58,000 nt of DNA from Adiantum capillus-veneris (GCA_014529385.2 CM043946.1:20332077-20390076), one strand, 5' to 3'. Shown: positions 1 through 58,000, numbered from the stretch's first letter. Made by a program: numbers and translations. The notes: a model not told the origin generated them from the sequence alone.

Positions 1-184
1 CCCCCCGAGCCCCGTCCTTGTGCTCTGAGCGTGTCTCCTGTCTGTACGATGTCTCCCATCTGTATCCACTGATGTGAGGCATGGATTGCCCAGGGGCCTG
101 GTGTGTCTCAAAGTAAAGCTTAAAGCTATCCTCAAAAGCACCCACATCCAAACGCATGGATCCATTACAATTCCAGGCCGCCAC
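1..184 (-). pseudogene. LINE-I copy A ORF2, endonuclease start (partial)
   Basis: Minus-strand reading gives the N-terminus of an apurinic-type (APE) endonuclease: the WNCNGS motif, then ETHQAPGQ with the catalytic Glu, then the YRWET block. The copy-J start ATG is GTG here (184-182). The rest of ORF2 lies outside the window, so integrity cannot be judged. The reading is slightly shorter than in copy J between DSF and ETHQ, so a small deletion is likely. Confidence 0.7.
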
Positions 185-214
185 TTTGAGTGTGGTTCCA
201 TAAGTCTCGCATCG

Positions 215-1154
215 TCATGTGGATCCTCGCTCCAGTATTACTACTCTTCCATCTCGATAAAAGGCAATCTTGCCTTTTCCCCTTGCCGCTCTAATCTCCG
301 GCATTACATCCTGCATATGAGCGATCTGCGAGAGGGTAAGATCATCCCCGAGAAAAATGCCCGTCTCTTTAAGAGTTGGCCTTTTCTTCAAGAAGGACTT
401 CTTCGTTTCCATGGAGGGAAAACGGAGGATAAGTGCCCTTTCTTTTGAGGTTTCCCCACTGCTTCCATTTTTCTTTATGTTGCCCACTCTCCAGGCTCTT
501 GTGTGCATCGGCTCATGAACCCCCATTAAGGCCATGAGTTCTTTTACCTCTTCGTCCACATTGCCTTTGTCTTTAAGACCGCAAATTCTCACATGTAAAG
601 TGCGCACACGTCTTCTTTGCTCCTCTAGTGTCTGATTGATGATAGTGGGTGTGGATGTGGACGTTAACTCCTTGCCTTTTCCTTTCTTGGCAACCTCTGA
701 CCTCGATCCATTTCTCGGCTTCATCCGCCTTCTGCTGAGTTTTTGTAAGAACATCCACCCAAGAAGTCGTCATCTCTTTGTATTGCTCTTCTCCCTCTTT
801 GATGGCCCGTACTTGCTCCTTGATCGTGCTGATTTCTTCGATTACTGAGGGTTGCAATTCGCCCTCTTCCAGTGTGTTGATCGATCGTGCTTCGGCAAGA
901 TCTTGCTTGAGTGACGCAATCTCTTCGTCCTGAGTCGTCACTCGGTTATCCAGTGCGTTTATCTTGCTTTCTTGGATCAGGACGCGTCCTTCGAGCATTT
1001 TTATTGTGCCCAATAGATTGCGGTTCATCTTGGTAATAGTCTCCGTCATTTCCTCCTTGCACTTTTGAAAGGCATCCTCTAGGGGGTCGGCTTCATCACG
1101 CAGCTTCCTCATGCTTAAGCGCCGTCCGGATACAAGAGTGGAGCAGGGCAGCAC
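215..1154 (-). pseudogene. LINE-I copy A ORF1 (coiled-coil RNA-binding protein, frameshifted)
   Basis: ORF1 of the LINE should bind element RNA in the cytoplasmic RNP. The N-terminal half (1,154 to about 700) is a heptad-rich, charged coiled coil ending at DEAEKWIEV. The C-terminal half (about 740-215, another frame) carries RRRVRTLHVRICGLKD, an RRM-like strand, and GIFLGDDLTLSQ with RAARGKGKIAFYRDG, which resembles the C-terminal domain of vertebrate L1 ORF1p. The frame changes near 700, so this copy is broken by one indel. No CCHC zinc knuckle is seen. The stop sits about 30 nt before ORF2. Confidence 0.8.
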
Positions 1155-1180
1155 AAGGAGGAGGGGGGGGGGGGGGGTAT

Positions 1181-1372
1181 CTCTCTACGCTCGTAAACTT
1201 TCTCTCTCTACGCTTCTCACCTCTCTCTCTCTACGCTTGAAAAGACCAACTTTCTCTCTCTGTCCTCTTTCTCTCTCTACGCACCATTTTCTCTCTTTCT
1301 CTCTACGCTCTTTTGGTTTCTCTCTCTACGCCTCTTTCTCTCTTTCCTTCCACTCTCTCTCTACGCTCGGAC
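1181..1372 (-). repeat. GCGTAGAGAGA motif array in the copy A 5' region
   Basis: Read on the minus strand, the motif GCGTAGAGAGA recurs about seven times in 190 bp, with 15-45 bp between copies. It lies just upstream of copy A ORF1, where a LINE internal promoter would be. A short G/C homopolymer (about 1,165-1,178) separates it from ORF1. Promoter function is inference. Confidence 0.6.
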
Positions 1373-1519
1373 AACAAAAAGGGGGGGAGGGGAGGGGAAG
1401 GCAAACGGGGCGGGGAGCAAGGCAAGAGTGGCAGCAGGGGTGGCGAACAATGCGAGGCGACAAATGGCGTGGGGGGGGGGGGGGGGTGTGTGTGTGTGTG
1501 TGTGCGGGGTAGGGACGTG

Positions 1520-1566
<47 letters not shown>

Positions 1567-1671
1567 GGCGCAGAGCAGGGGGCAACGGGAGCAGGGGCGA
1601 CAGCAAGGGGCAACGGGGCGAGCAGGGCAGGGACGCGGGAACGCAGGGGCAGTGGGTGCGCGGGAGCAGTG

Positions 1672-1780
<109 letters not shown>

Positions 1781-1875
1781 GAAATGTTATATTAACGTCT
1801 TCAAAAGGCCATAGTGACCTATGAGACCAGAAAGTTACAAGGTGGTGGATCTGATACAAAGTCAGAGTAACAAAA

Positions 1876-2033
1876 TAACCTAACAACAGTACAAAACAAA
1901 GATATATACTATGGGATCCTAGATTGGTCGATGTGAGCTAAGCAAAAAACTAAGTAACCTAACAACAGTACAAAACAAAGATATATACTATGGGATCCTA
2001 GATTGGTCGATGTGAGCTAAGCAAAAAACTAAG
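1876..2033. repeat. 79-bp perfect tandem duplication in the copy B 3' UTR
   Basis: Two identical 79-bp units (1,876-1,954 and 1,955-2,033) begin TAACCTAACAAC and end AAAAAACTAAG. The other LINE-I copies lack this, so it is a local event. Confidence 0.9.
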
Positions 2034-2184
2034 TAACAATGGGCGGCTTGTTCGGATAGCTGAATCACAAAAGATCTAGCATCGGTCGTTGGCGAATCTA
2101 ATCAATTTCCTCCATGGTTAGTAGTCTGACCGGGCGTCGTGCATGCCTGGCCAACGTGCTCCGAATCTTTTGACGTAGCCTCCG

Positions 2185-5100
2185 TCAATGCTGTGTAGTC
2201 CTTCGCAGTCGTGCGCACCTAGATTTCCCCAGTTCAATCGCTCGGTCGATCAGTGTGCCTCTGGTGTGAGACGAGGGGGAGCTCTGCTGTGGGAGTGGCT
2301 CTTGCGGCTGTCCCGTGTCTGCTCTGAAGAAGTCTGTTATCCGTCTTTGAGATTGGTTAGCCTCGCCATTCATCAGGCTCTCTGTGTGTCTGCGCAGCTC
2401 GAGCAAGAACAAACCCAGGCATCTCTGATCTTCGTATCCCATTACTCTTGAGAGTGGTCCAAAATCCTCTCTGAACAAGCAATGGAAGCGGCCTCGTATC
2501 TCGTAGTAGACGGGGCAGCGGCATGTACAATGCAGCTATGTCTCAGGTTCCATGTCACACAAGGGGCATGTCCTGGCCTCTGCTGGTATTCCGCTGTATC
2601 TCCCAGTTTCAATCCGTAGCTGGTGAGACGATGTGCGTAACTGGCCAGTAGCACATCGTATCCCATGAGACTAATGGGTATCCATGTATCTGGGTCTCGT
2701 CACAAAACCATCTTCCGTAAGCTGGAGAAGGTGGTCTCTGTAGAAAGCCATCTTCGTGCCCAATTCTTGTGCTGGTTGTATCCATGTCCTCCTGGTGTCT
2801 AGCTAGGTCAGGTCTTGGCGGATAAGCTTGGTGATCTCCGACTGTGTAAGAATGAGAGATGGTGCATCCAATGAGTACTGGAATGGTGGCAGCCTGTCTA
2901 TGCTGAACCCATGTGCCTGAAACCATGATGTCATAGATGACTCCACATACCAGCATGTTGTATCTCCTTGTATGGCTAACTGTCGAGAGGACTCAAGTGC
3001 TATGCGAGCATATCTGTCTCTAGGAAATTCCCATGTGCAGTTTATGAAGGAGACTGATCTGGTGAGCGCCTCCACCACTAGTGGGGGTGCCGCTAGCTCT
3101 GCTCGGATAATGGCCCGTGGTACTGATGCCTTGGCTCTAATGAGCCGCGACATCATAGAGACGAGAGGTTTCTCCATGTTCCCCCATCCGTCTGTGCGAC
3201 CCTGCCTCCCGTGGTGATCCAACGAAGGTCCCCATATCTCAGCCCCATAGAGAAATGCTGAAGCCACCAAGGTGTCAAAGAGCCAGAGCTTCGTCCGGGG
3301 CTCCTGAAACTGAACCTGTGAACACATCCTCTCCAATCTACCCAATGCTCCGTGGGCTCTAGTCAGTCTGGTCTCTGCTGCTCTTCTGAGTGAGAATCTA
3401 GGTCCGCTAAAAACCACTCCAAGGTAAGTATAAGCGTCTGTGTACTCCACAGTCTCCTCGCCGTATGTGAATGTAGGTGCTGACCTCCTGATCCATTGTG
3501 GGGTGGTATTAAACACCATAACCTTGGTTTTACCAAGGTTGATAGACAAACCACTTTCGTGGGCAAACGTATGCAAAGCATCCAATTGACGTTGCATTCC
3601 CTCTGGGATTCGGAGATCAACACAATATCATCAGCATATAACAAAAGTGGAATCCATGTCCCTGCCAGCTGTGCACCTTTATCCCCATTGTTGTCAATGT
3701 AGTCAGAAACCTCATCCACATACATACCGAAAAGAGTAGGAGGGAGTGGGCAGCCCTGCTTCACCCCAATAGTGGAGTGAACCGGTGTAGAACGTCCCTC
3801 CGGGGTGCGTACATGCCCTACTACTGATCTGTACAATGCCATGATCCCCCAAATGGGCTCTGTGGGTACTCCCATTTCCTGTAATCTGCGCATCAATCTA
3901 GCTCTGGGTACTGTGTCAAAAGCTTTGCGGAAGTCCACAAAGCTACAATAGATCCGTCTCCCATGAGATCTGCCATCCTCGCTGATGGCCCTGAGTGTCA
4001 AGATATGGTCAAGAGTAGAGAAGCCTCTCCTGAACCCTGCCTGCCCAGTTGCACGCATTCCTTCCCTCTCTGCCCATCTACTCAGTTGTTGCTCAAGAAT
4101 GGATGCATACAACCGTGCCAGTGTGCCCAATCATAATAGTGCGATAATTCCCAGGCTCCATGGGGTCTCCTGACTTGAAGATAGGTACGATCGTACATAG
4201 GCTCCAAGTGTCCGGTAGGCCCTCACACATGGCACAGTTAAACATAACTACTAGAAGATCTGCTAGTAGGTGTTTGGCATGCATGAAATGCTCAGCGACT
4301 AAGCCATCATGATCATATGCTCTCCCAGTCCTCATCTTGTCAATAGCTTTCTTCACCATCTCAGCGGTGAAAAAAGCACATGTGCGTGGGCATGGGTCAG
4401 GGGGGTTGGGGAGGGGCGGCTGTCCACATACTGTGTACAAAGATGATGCGTACTGACCCCAGGTCTCTGTGGAGGAAATAGCAGGGGGAGGGGACTGCTC
4501 ATGAAAGAGCCGCCACGCCTCATGCGAGTCCTGACTCAAGAATAGCTGATATAGATCCTGCTCGAGTCGAGCAAAGAAAACCCTCTTCTTCCGCCGTACC
4601 AGGCGTCGGAAGTCAATCTGTGACTGTCTGTGAGTGACGTCCCCCAAAAGCAACTCCCTCTAAAGTCTGGCTCTAGTCTGGCGGTACTCCTCATCGTACC
4701 AGCTGTTCAAAGGCATGCTCCCTAATCGGCGGCTCTGCTCAGGCTGGGTGTGTGGGTATGCTTCTGTTGTTGCCTCATGTAATGTCTGTGTCAGTATAGT
4801 AGTTAGCTCCTCCAGAGGTCGCCCCGAGTCCTCAGTGCATAGGCGTCTGTAGATCCCGTCCATGTATACAGAATCCGTCTCCAGTGTGAATGTGTAGCGA
4901 GTAGGGACTGCTACCCGTGGCCTGTGTGCTACACTGAACTAGAAAGAGATGGTCATCGACACCAAAGCATGATCTACTGCTACCCCGACCGGTCTGGGCC
5001 CAACTGTGAGATCTTGGATACTAGAGATGAGATTCGGATGTGCCATGACATAGTCCACTGTGCTAGCTCCATGCCTGTGTGGGAAGCATGTAAAACCTCC

Positions 5101-5743
5101 CGCCGGAGGAAATCTCTGTAGGCCGTTCAAGATGACCAATCCATGTGCAGTGCCCATGTCTATCAGGTGTCGCCCATACTCAGTATATTCCACATCGTGT
5201 GATAGTCTGGACAGGCCCGTCTCCACAACATCTAGCTCTCTTAGCATCTCCTCTGAAGTATCATAAAACACTGCTTGCTGATGGGCAGTCCTAGCATTGA
5301 AGTCCCCTAGGATGATAATGTCACCATCCCTAGAGAACTCCCATATATCATCATCCAAAATAGAGAAAGGGAATGTCCTTTGGGTGATGCATAAACTGAT
5401 ATACTCGAGGGAAAGTAGCAAATAGCTAGGTAGAGATATCTGCCTGTCTCTGCTTTCAATCTCACCCACATGTACCTAGCTTGCTCATCCCTGCGGGCTA
5501 TATGTGTCAGTGGCTACAGATCCTCTCTAAATAACACTGCCACTCCCCCCGAGCCCCGCCCTCTGTGCTCTGAGCGTGTCTCCTGTCTGTAAGCTGTCTC
5601 CCACCTGTATCCACTGATGTGAGGCATGGATTGCCCAGGGCCTGGTGTGTCTCAGACTAAAAGATGATGTCTCTTCCAGTAAAGCTATCCTCAAAAGCAC
5701 CTACATCAAGACGCATAGACCCATTACACTTCCAGGCAGCCAC
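2185..5743 (-). pseudogene. LINE-I copy B ORF2 (endonuclease-reverse transcriptase), decayed
   Basis: ORF2 nicks the target and copies the element RNA onto it. On the minus strand: endonuclease (GDFNAR and STVDYVMAHP near 5,300-5,050), RT (FVDFRKAFD near 3,930; GVKQGCPLPPTLF near 3,760; LLYADDIVL near 3,640), a CCHC-type zinc finger near 2,560-2,500, and the terminal block QRRITDFF (about 2,349-2,326) followed by a basic tail. The frame is broken in at least six places (near 2,470, 2,650, 2,950, 3,590, 4,120 and 4,660). The expected first codon is GTG (5,743-5,741) where copies C, E and J have ATG. Confidence 0.87.
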
Positions 5744-5773
5744 TTTGAGTGTGGTCCCATAAGTCTCGCACCG

Positions 5774-6307
5774 TCATGTGGAGCGTCGCTCTAGTATTAC
5801 CACTTTTCCATCTCGGTAAAAGGCAATCTTGCCTTTTCCCCTTGCCGCTCTAATCTCCGCCATTACTTCCTGCATATGAGCGATCTGCGAGAGGGTGAGA
5901 TCATCCCCGAGAAAGATGCCAGTCTCTTTAAGAGTTGGTCTTTTCTTCAAGAAGGACTTCTTTGCTTCCATGGAGGGAAAACGGAGGATGAGTGCTCTTT
6001 CTTTTGAGGTTTCTCCACTGCTTCCATTTTTCTTTATGTTGCCCACTCTTCATGCCCTTGTGTGCGTCGGCTCATGAACCCCTATCAAAGCTGTGAGTTC
6101 TTTTACTTCTTCGTCCACATTGCCTTTGTCTTTAAGACCGCAAATTCTCACATGTAAAGCGCGCACCCGTCTCCTTTGCTCCTCCTCTAGTGTCTGATTA
6201 ATGATAGTGGGTGTGGACATGGGCGTTATCTCCTTGCCTTTTCCTTTCTTGGCCACCTTGATCCATTTCTCGGCTTCATCAGCCTTTTGTTGAGTTTTGG
6301 TAAGAAC
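5774..6307 (-). pseudogene. LINE-I copy B ORF1, C-terminal part
   Basis: The reading starts inside the coiled-coil end (KTQQKADEAEKWI) and continues through RRRVRALHVRICGLKD and GIFLGDDLTLSQIAHM to the ORF1 stop. It is very like copy A. A one-base frame change occurs near 6,048. The N-terminal half is missing because the copy is joined to copy C. Confidence 0.82.
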
Positions 6308-6309
6308 TG

Positions 6310-8464
6310 TCTCTGCATGCCCTCTGGCGACTCTGATATCAACACAATATCATCAGCATATAATAATAAAGGAATCCATGTCCTTGCTAGCTGAGCGCCT
6401 CTGTCACCCTCTCTGTCAATGTAGTCAGAGACCTCATCTACATACATACCAAAAAGTGTAGGGGACAAAGGACACCCCTGCTTCACTCCAATAGTGGAAT
6501 GAACAATGTCAGAAATCCCCTCAAGAGTGCGTACCTGGCCAGTCATTGAGCCGTATAAAGCCATGATCCCCCATATGATCTTTGTGGGTACTCCCAACTT
6601 CAGTAGCCTATGCATCAATCTGGCCCTCGGCACTGTGTCAAATGCTTTGCGGAAGTCCACAAAGCAACAATACATCCGTCTCCCATGTGCCCGACCCTCC
6701 TCAATAATGGCTCTGAGTGTAAGAATATGGTCCAAAGTGGAGAAACCCCTCCTGAATCCAGCTTGTCCTGCTGCTCGTATGCCCTCATTTTCTGCCCATT
6801 TACTCAGTTGTTGTTCAAGAATGGATGCATACAACCGTGCAAATGTGTGCCCTATCATAATAGTACGGTAGTTCCCTAGCACAGTGGGGTCCCCTGCCTT
6901 GAAGAGAGGTACAATAGTAGATAATCTCCAGGACTCGGGTAGTCCCTCACACATGACAGGGTTAAACAACCGCGCAAGAACCTCTGACAGTAAATCTCTA
7001 GCATGTATCAAGTGCTCTGCCACCAAACCATCATGATCATATGGTCTCCTAGTCCTCATCCTGTCAATGGTGTTCTTCACCATCTCAGTGGTAAAGAAGG
7101 TACTAGTGGCTGGACATGGTTCTAGAGGGTCTGGTAATGGTGGTTACCCAGGTACTGTATATAATGATGCTGCATACTGACCCCAAATCTCGGGAGAGGT
7201 AATCACTGGAGGAGGTGAGTGCTCATGGAAGAGACACCAGGCCTCACCTGAATCTCGACTCAAAAAGAGCTGATACAAATCACATTCCATCTGGGCTAAA
7301 AAGGCCCGCTTCTTCCATCGCACTAAGCACCGAAGGGCAATCCGAGACTGTCTATATGTAATGACTCCACGTATAAGCTCGCTCTGAATCTGAACTCTCA
7401 TCTCTCTGCATTCCTCATCATACCAACTATTCTAAGGCATGTTCCCAGAATGTCTTCTCTGATCTGGTTGACTGTGTGGGTATGCCTCTGCTGCAGCCCC
7501 ATGCAAGATCTCCGTCAATAAATTGGTGATCTCTTCCACTGTATATACAAGCTCGGCTGCCCACATCCGTCTGTAAATTTCTTCCACATAAACTGAATCC
7601 GTCTCTGGTGTAAAAGTATATCGTGTGTGTGCAATCCTCCGTGGTGTCTGAGAGGCACTATACTGGAAAGAGACTGAAAAAGTCAGGAGAGCATGGTCCA
7701 CTGCTACTCCAACAGGCCTAAGACCCACACTAAGATCCTGAATATTAGAGATGAAGCTCGGTGAAGTCATGACATAGTCCACCGTACTGGCCCCATGTCT
7801 GTGTGGAAAGCATGTGAATCCCCCAGACGAAGGAAAAATCTCTAGACCATTAAGTATGGCCAGACCATGCGTAGTCGCCATCTCCATGAGGTATCTCCCA
7901 TACTCTGTGTGCTCTCTATCCTGTGAGTGTCTATCAAGTCCCATCTCCGATATATCCATCTCTTTGAGCATCTCCTCCGAGGTATCATAAAATACCATTT
8001 GGGAGTTGGCCGTCCTGGCATTAAAGTCTCCCAAGAGAATGATATCTCCATCCCTAGAGAACTCCCATATGTCATCATCAAGTATAGAGAAAGGGGATTG
8101 CCCTCTAGGTGAGGTATAGACTGATGTGCTAGGGGGAAAGTAACATATAGCAATGTATAAGAATCTGCCTGTCTCAGCTCTCAGTCTCACCCACATGTAT
8201 CTCGCATGGTCATCTCTCCGGACAATCTGTAATAGCGGCTGCAACTCCTTGAATAAGACTGCTACCCCTCCTGAACCTCGACTCCCATGCTGGGATCTAG
8301 CGTCTGGCCGACAAGCTGTCTCCCATAAATAACCAGTCACATTTGGCATCGACTATCGATTTTTGATGTGTCTCTGAGTAAAAGACAATGTCTCTATCTC
8401 TGAAGCTATCCTCAAAGGCACCCACATCCAGCCTATATGATCCATTACAATTCCATACCGCCAT
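6310..8464 (-). pseudogene. LINE-I copy C ORF2, endonuclease and RT (3' part lost)
   Basis: The start ATG (8,464-8,462) is followed by AVWNCNGS, and FYSETHQ keeps the catalytic Glu. The segment after ETHQ is damaged near 8,350. From 8,349 the endonuclease (LLGDFNAR, STVDYVMTSP, AVDHALL) reads well to about 7,432, then there are breaks near 7,430 and 7,140. The RT (FVDFRKAFD, GVKQGCPLSPTLF, LLLYADDIVLISES) is at 7,083-6,320. The frame runs on into copy B ORF1 out of frame, which makes an artificial fusion. Confidence 0.85.
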
Positions 8465-8486
8465 CCAGAGTGTGGTCCCATATGTC

Positions 8487-8690
8487 TCGCACCGTCATGC
8501 TGTGCGTTTTTCCAAAACCGCTACTTTCCCTCCTCTATAAAAGGCATTTTTTCCCTTCTCCCTTGCTGCCTTGATCTCTGGCATCAACTCTTGCATATGT
8601 GCTATTTGTGCTAAAGTAAGGTCATCCCCCATAAATATTCCAGTTTTCTTAAGTGCTGGTCTCTTCTTCAGGAATTCCTTCTGATGAGAC
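8487..8690 (-). pseudogene. LINE-I copy C ORF1, C-terminal fragment
   Basis: The reading covers the end of ORF1 (LKKTGIF, GDDLTLAQIAHM, KAAREKGK) and then the stop. It is truncated at the junction with copy M. Confidence 0.7.
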
Positions 8691-9035
8691 GAAATGTTGT
8701 ATTAAACGTCTTCAGCCAAAATGACCTATGAGACCAAACTAATACAATCATGGTGGATCTAATACAATGTCTGGGTACAAAATAAAATGAAGTAAAATAA
8801 AAGTTCAAATGAACATTAGTGTTCGAGAGTAACATCAATGTCCTCCATAGTGCACAACTGACAGGTCCTGGACTCGGCTGGCACTCCTCTAAATCTACTC
8901 TCGATCTCTAGCTGGTATGAGGATGTGCATCACTGACCAATAGCACACCGTATCCCGTGAGATAGATGAGTATCCTTGTATCCAGGTCAGATCACAAATC
9001 CATCCTCTATAAGCTGAAAAAGATGCTCGAGACAG
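8691..9035 (-). mobile_element. LINE-I copy M, 3' end remnant
   Basis: On the minus strand: an ORF2 C-terminal piece (EDGF.., DTHLSHGIRCAIGQ near 9,020-8,930), an internal deletion after the first zinc-finger cysteines, then the terminal module GGTCTCATAGGTCATTTTGG at about 8,745-8,715 and ACATTTCGTCTC. It is the most upstream of the four minus-strand copies at 1-9 kb. Confidence 0.72.
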
Positions 9036-10102
9036 AGAGGGGGGGTTGCTGATCTGGCAGCTTGTCTGGCAGGCCTTGCAAACCAGGCCCGAGCGTGTGG
9101 CGGCTGTGCTGCAGACATGGCAGTTATTCGTGCAAGCTTTATGCATTGCTCTTGTGTTTTTTACTGTGCTTTTTGAAGCCAGAGGTAAATAGCAGATGCT
9201 TTGATCTGCTACTGAGCTTAGTGGCTACAAATCTGAGACCAGAGGCGTCAGTTGTACACAGACAATCGTGAGTGGGCTCACATAGCAGTTGCAACCGTGA
9301 CCGTTCACTAGCATAAGGAGAAATACCCCAAGGGGTGCCTGTTGAGGGGCCACTATCTCTGAGAGGGGAACTCCACCCCTCTGTCTCTCGGGTGACCAGC
9401 CGGTTCCATCTTTGTGATAGAACGTCCTATAAAAGGGACAGACACGTGATAATTGGTGTAAGAAGGCAACATGAGAAGCTGGACTCACCAAATCCCCAAG
9501 GTCTCAAAGGAGAAGGCTGGGCTAGTCTGATTATGCATTAATGGGATAAATGTAGTCTCGGCGCATAAGAATAAGAGCGCCAGATTCCAAGATGCTCTTA
9601 AGGAGTGGCTTTGATCAGCACAGAATTACATTCTGTCTGAGAAAGATGTACCTGCTGTAGAGGATAACATTTTTCAGAAGGCTTTCTGGTCATTGTTTTT
9701 CTATTAGCAGGTGGCCTGCCCAATGAAAATTTGGGCAACTGTCCTAGATGTCATAATAAGAAAAACAATGGATTCAACAATATCTTCCTAAGAGTGATGC
9801 AAATCTTGAATAAATCACTTTTTGCTTAGTTTAAGGACTGGAGACAATCATCTAAGTAGAACACCAATTCTGAAGATATGTTGGGTGCAGCCTATGACTT
9901 ACAGGATTCAACAAGGATAACCTTAGCAGCCTTCCTAAAGACCAAGAGACAAGAGTACAGCAATGAGGGTAGAAAAGCCCCTGTACAAAGACTCTATGAC
10001 AACAGTATTGTGAAAACTAAATAGCATCTTATCCTAGCTAATCATTTTACAGAAAAAAAAAATTGGGACATCAAATATTAAAACAGAAAATCTTGAATTT
10101 AC
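9036..10102. other. MMS19 intron side, with a possible LTR remnant
   Basis: No coding sequence is recognised. At about 9,317-9,338 GAAATACCCCAAGGGGTGCC resembles the GAAATACCGAAAGGGGTGCC segment of the Ty3-2 LTRs, so a degraded solo LTR in plus orientation is possible. The rest is AT-rich, intron-like sequence downstream of the MMS19 exon that ends at 10,103. Confidence 0.4.
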
Positions 10103-56399
<46,297 letters not shown>

Positions 56400-56949
56400 C
56401 TGAGAGCATGCTACCTTTCAGATATGCTACAAACACACCCACTGCATGTATAACCCCAGATAAGTAGTAGACACACCCAGTGTGCAGTTTCTCAAATAGC
56501 ATAGCTTATTCGACAAATATCACCACAAAAAGCACATACAGGAATCCAAACTTACGGAGTCACCCGGTATCAAGGAAGACATTGTACTTGACATTGCAAC
56601 ATATGTAATCTATTACAGTCAATGACTTGCCTTCAATTTAAACTGCTATCTTTCTGGATTCTGGGAGTTTTTAAACTAACATTGGAACAAAATTAAAACA
56701 AAGCCTGCCTAGACAAGAATGAAGAACATACCCAAATTGATTTTGCTATTCCTTCACGTTCCATAAAGTGAACACTATCAAAACAATCTGTTTTGCATCA
56801 AAACCTACAAAGCTTGTTTAATCTACAGAATTTTATAGTGTTTGGTACCTCATTCTTTGGATATCTGTAACTTTTAAGTGTTTATGATTGAGTACACAAG
56901 GTTTCTACCTATAAAATTATGCAGCATCACCAAGATTTAGCAAAAATTG
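56400..56949. other. MMS19 intron upstream of the first visible exon
   Basis: AT-rich, no coding signal. Branch and pyrimidine signals before the acceptor at 56,400 are weak. Confidence 0.45.
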
Positions 56950-58000
56950 TGTCAGGCCAAACTTGGCCTATGAGACAAAACAGCATACATGTGTGTGTCC
57001 TCTAGGTATCCAGCAGAAAGGAAAAAAAGTGGTGTACTACAAAACAAAATAGACCGACAAAGGGGGGAAGGGGGTGTGGGGAGGGTTATATGTACATGAG
57101 GGGTGAGGGGATGGAGCTCAACCATATGCATAGAGGAATACAACCATCATATGAAAAGGGCTAGCTAGCTCCATCTAGTTCCAAACTGGCGGTGTAGTAT
57201 GGTATGCACGGGTGGGTCAGGACTGAAGAGTCCCCGCAATCTAGCAGAAGGGTCTGAGAAGGCCCGTTCTATCTCCCTCCATCTCATCTGCTCATGTCAT
57301 AGTCAGATCTCCAAGATGGCCATGTGATGTACTCTATGGGCCTGGTATCTTGGTGCTCTGGGGCATCTATGGACTCGAACAATGTCTACTTGCTATAGTG
57401 TGACCCCTCTCTAAGCATCCGTAGGTGGAGCCAGGCCAGCTCTCTGAAAGAATTCTATGACCTCTGACAATGGCCCTTGTGCAGATGATTGGAGGAGAGT
57501 GTCAATGTCTCTTAATCTCTAGTAAGAAACGTCCCAGCTTTTCCTGGTCTCTCGACTCCAATAGCACTCTTAAGTGTGGGTTGTCTTGTGAAAAGGCTTC
57601 CATATAGGCCCGGTATGCTCTCATATGATAAACATCTGCATGCGTAGTGCTTTTCGTTCTCCATCACACCTCCACATACCCTACATTTCTTCCTGTCTCT
57701 ACGAACCTATGCTGCCTGCCCAACCTCATTCTCTAGTCTGTGAGATGAGACCCTGAGCTGTTCAAACCCCACTCTAGCTATATGTGGCATATATGTGCCC
57801 ATGTATCATGGCAACTACAAAGCCATCCTCTAGAACAATCATGAAAAGATCTCTATAGTACTCCATCTTCGACCTAAGAGGCTGTCTAGGCGTCCTCCAT
57901 ATCTCTCGTGTGTATAGCTGGTAGAGATCCTGTCAAAGGATCTGATTCCTCTCACTATGTGAGAGGCGTATAACGTGGTCGTGAAAAGACGTGTGGCGAA
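56950..58000 (-). mobile_element. Diverged LINE-I relative, copy L (3' end)
   Basis: Minus strand: EDGFVV-like ORF2 C-terminus near 57,830, zinc finger CRVCGGVMENEKHYACRC (about 57,690-57,635), a VIEFF remnant near 57,450, a long 3' UTR, then GTCTCATAGGCCAAGTTTGG and CCTGACACAATT at 56,975-56,945. The hairpin here is AGGCC/GGCCT with a different loop. Many stops. It lies upstream of the visible MMS19 exons and continues past the right edge. Confidence 0.65.

Larger units (their letters stand above)
1..1375 (-). mobile_element. LINE-I copy A, 5' part (runs off the left edge)
   Basis: This is a non-LTR retrotransposon read on the minus strand: 5' region (about 1,375-1,155), ORF1 (1,154-215), then the first 60 codons of ORF2, which leave the window at base 1. 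Bases 1-200 closely match 5,550-5,760, the same part of copy B, so A and B belong to one subfamily. Copy A follows the 3' end and (TC)n tail of copy B on the minus strand, so the two are head to tail. The 5' boundary is uncertain because it lies in GA/CT-rich DNA. Confidence 0.85.
6305..8690 (-). mobile_element. LINE-I copy C (truncated at both ends)
   Basis: On the minus strand it starts in ORF1 (about 8,690), runs through the ORF2 endonuclease, and stops just after the RT YADD box, where it fuses to copy B near 6,305. The upstream side abuts the 3' end of another LINE-I (copy M) with no intact (TC)n, only a short CGTCTCATC remnant. Confidence 0.85.

Overview
This window is nuclear DNA from a plant. 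It holds part of one host gene, the DNA-repair and Fe-S-targeting factor MMS19 on the minus strand. Almost everything else is retrotransposons sitting in its introns and flanks. The plant assignment rests on the MMS19 exon sequences, on Ty3/gypsy elements with an initiator-Met tRNA primer site, and on LINE fragments with a plant-style zinc-binding RT C-terminus. Very long TE-filled introns suggest a large-genome lineage such as a fern or gymnosperm, but the sequence does not prove which. I saw no tRNA, rRNA, CRISPR or bacterial-type features.

Host gene. Six MMS19 exons can be read on the minus strand, right to left: 56,399-56,302, 56,209-56,051, 55,963-55,904, 14,287-14,099, 11,115-11,029 and 10,943-10,103, with GT/AG borders. 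The third and fourth are separated by one intron of about 41.6 kb. The first exons lie right of the window and the C-terminal ones left of it. One short exon expected between 14.1 and 11.1 kb was not found.

Layout. 1-9 kb: four minus-strand LINE-I copies (A, B, C, M) head to tail. 9-15 kb: MMS19 exons, a tandem LTR/primer-site repeat and an unclassified repeat. 15.5-25.7 kb: a decayed minus-strand Ty3/gypsy element (Ty3-1) split by a complete 5.3-kb non-autonomous LTR element that carries only gag-protease (TR-GAG type, 5-bp target duplication). 26.5-27.7 kb: LINE-I 3' ends. 27.8-33.8 kb: a complete but decayed Ty3/gypsy chromovirus (Ty3-2). 33.8-37 kb: two LINE-I 5' halves in inverted orientation. 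38.2-42 kb: a minus-strand LINE-I. 42.5-51.1 kb: a plus-strand train of LINE-I copies joined through (TC)n tracts, including the nearly intact copy J. 51.1-54.3 kb: two copies of a second LINE (LINE-II) bounded by (TG)n tracts. 54.3-58 kb: more LINE-I remnants and the 5' MMS19 exons.

The most interesting pattern is the LINEs. Copies of LINE-I abut each other through (TC)n microsatellites, copies of LINE-II through (TG)n, and a third LINE sits antisense inside a (CT)n tract. Both main families keep a short hairpin near the 3' end. LINE-I ORF2 copies keep a C-terminal PCNA-binding (PIP-box) motif, and LINE-I 5' regions carry copy-specific tandem motifs. Together these suggest LINEs that land in dinucleotide microsatellites and so colonise one another's tails, building nested retrotransposon trains inside a repair-gene intron.
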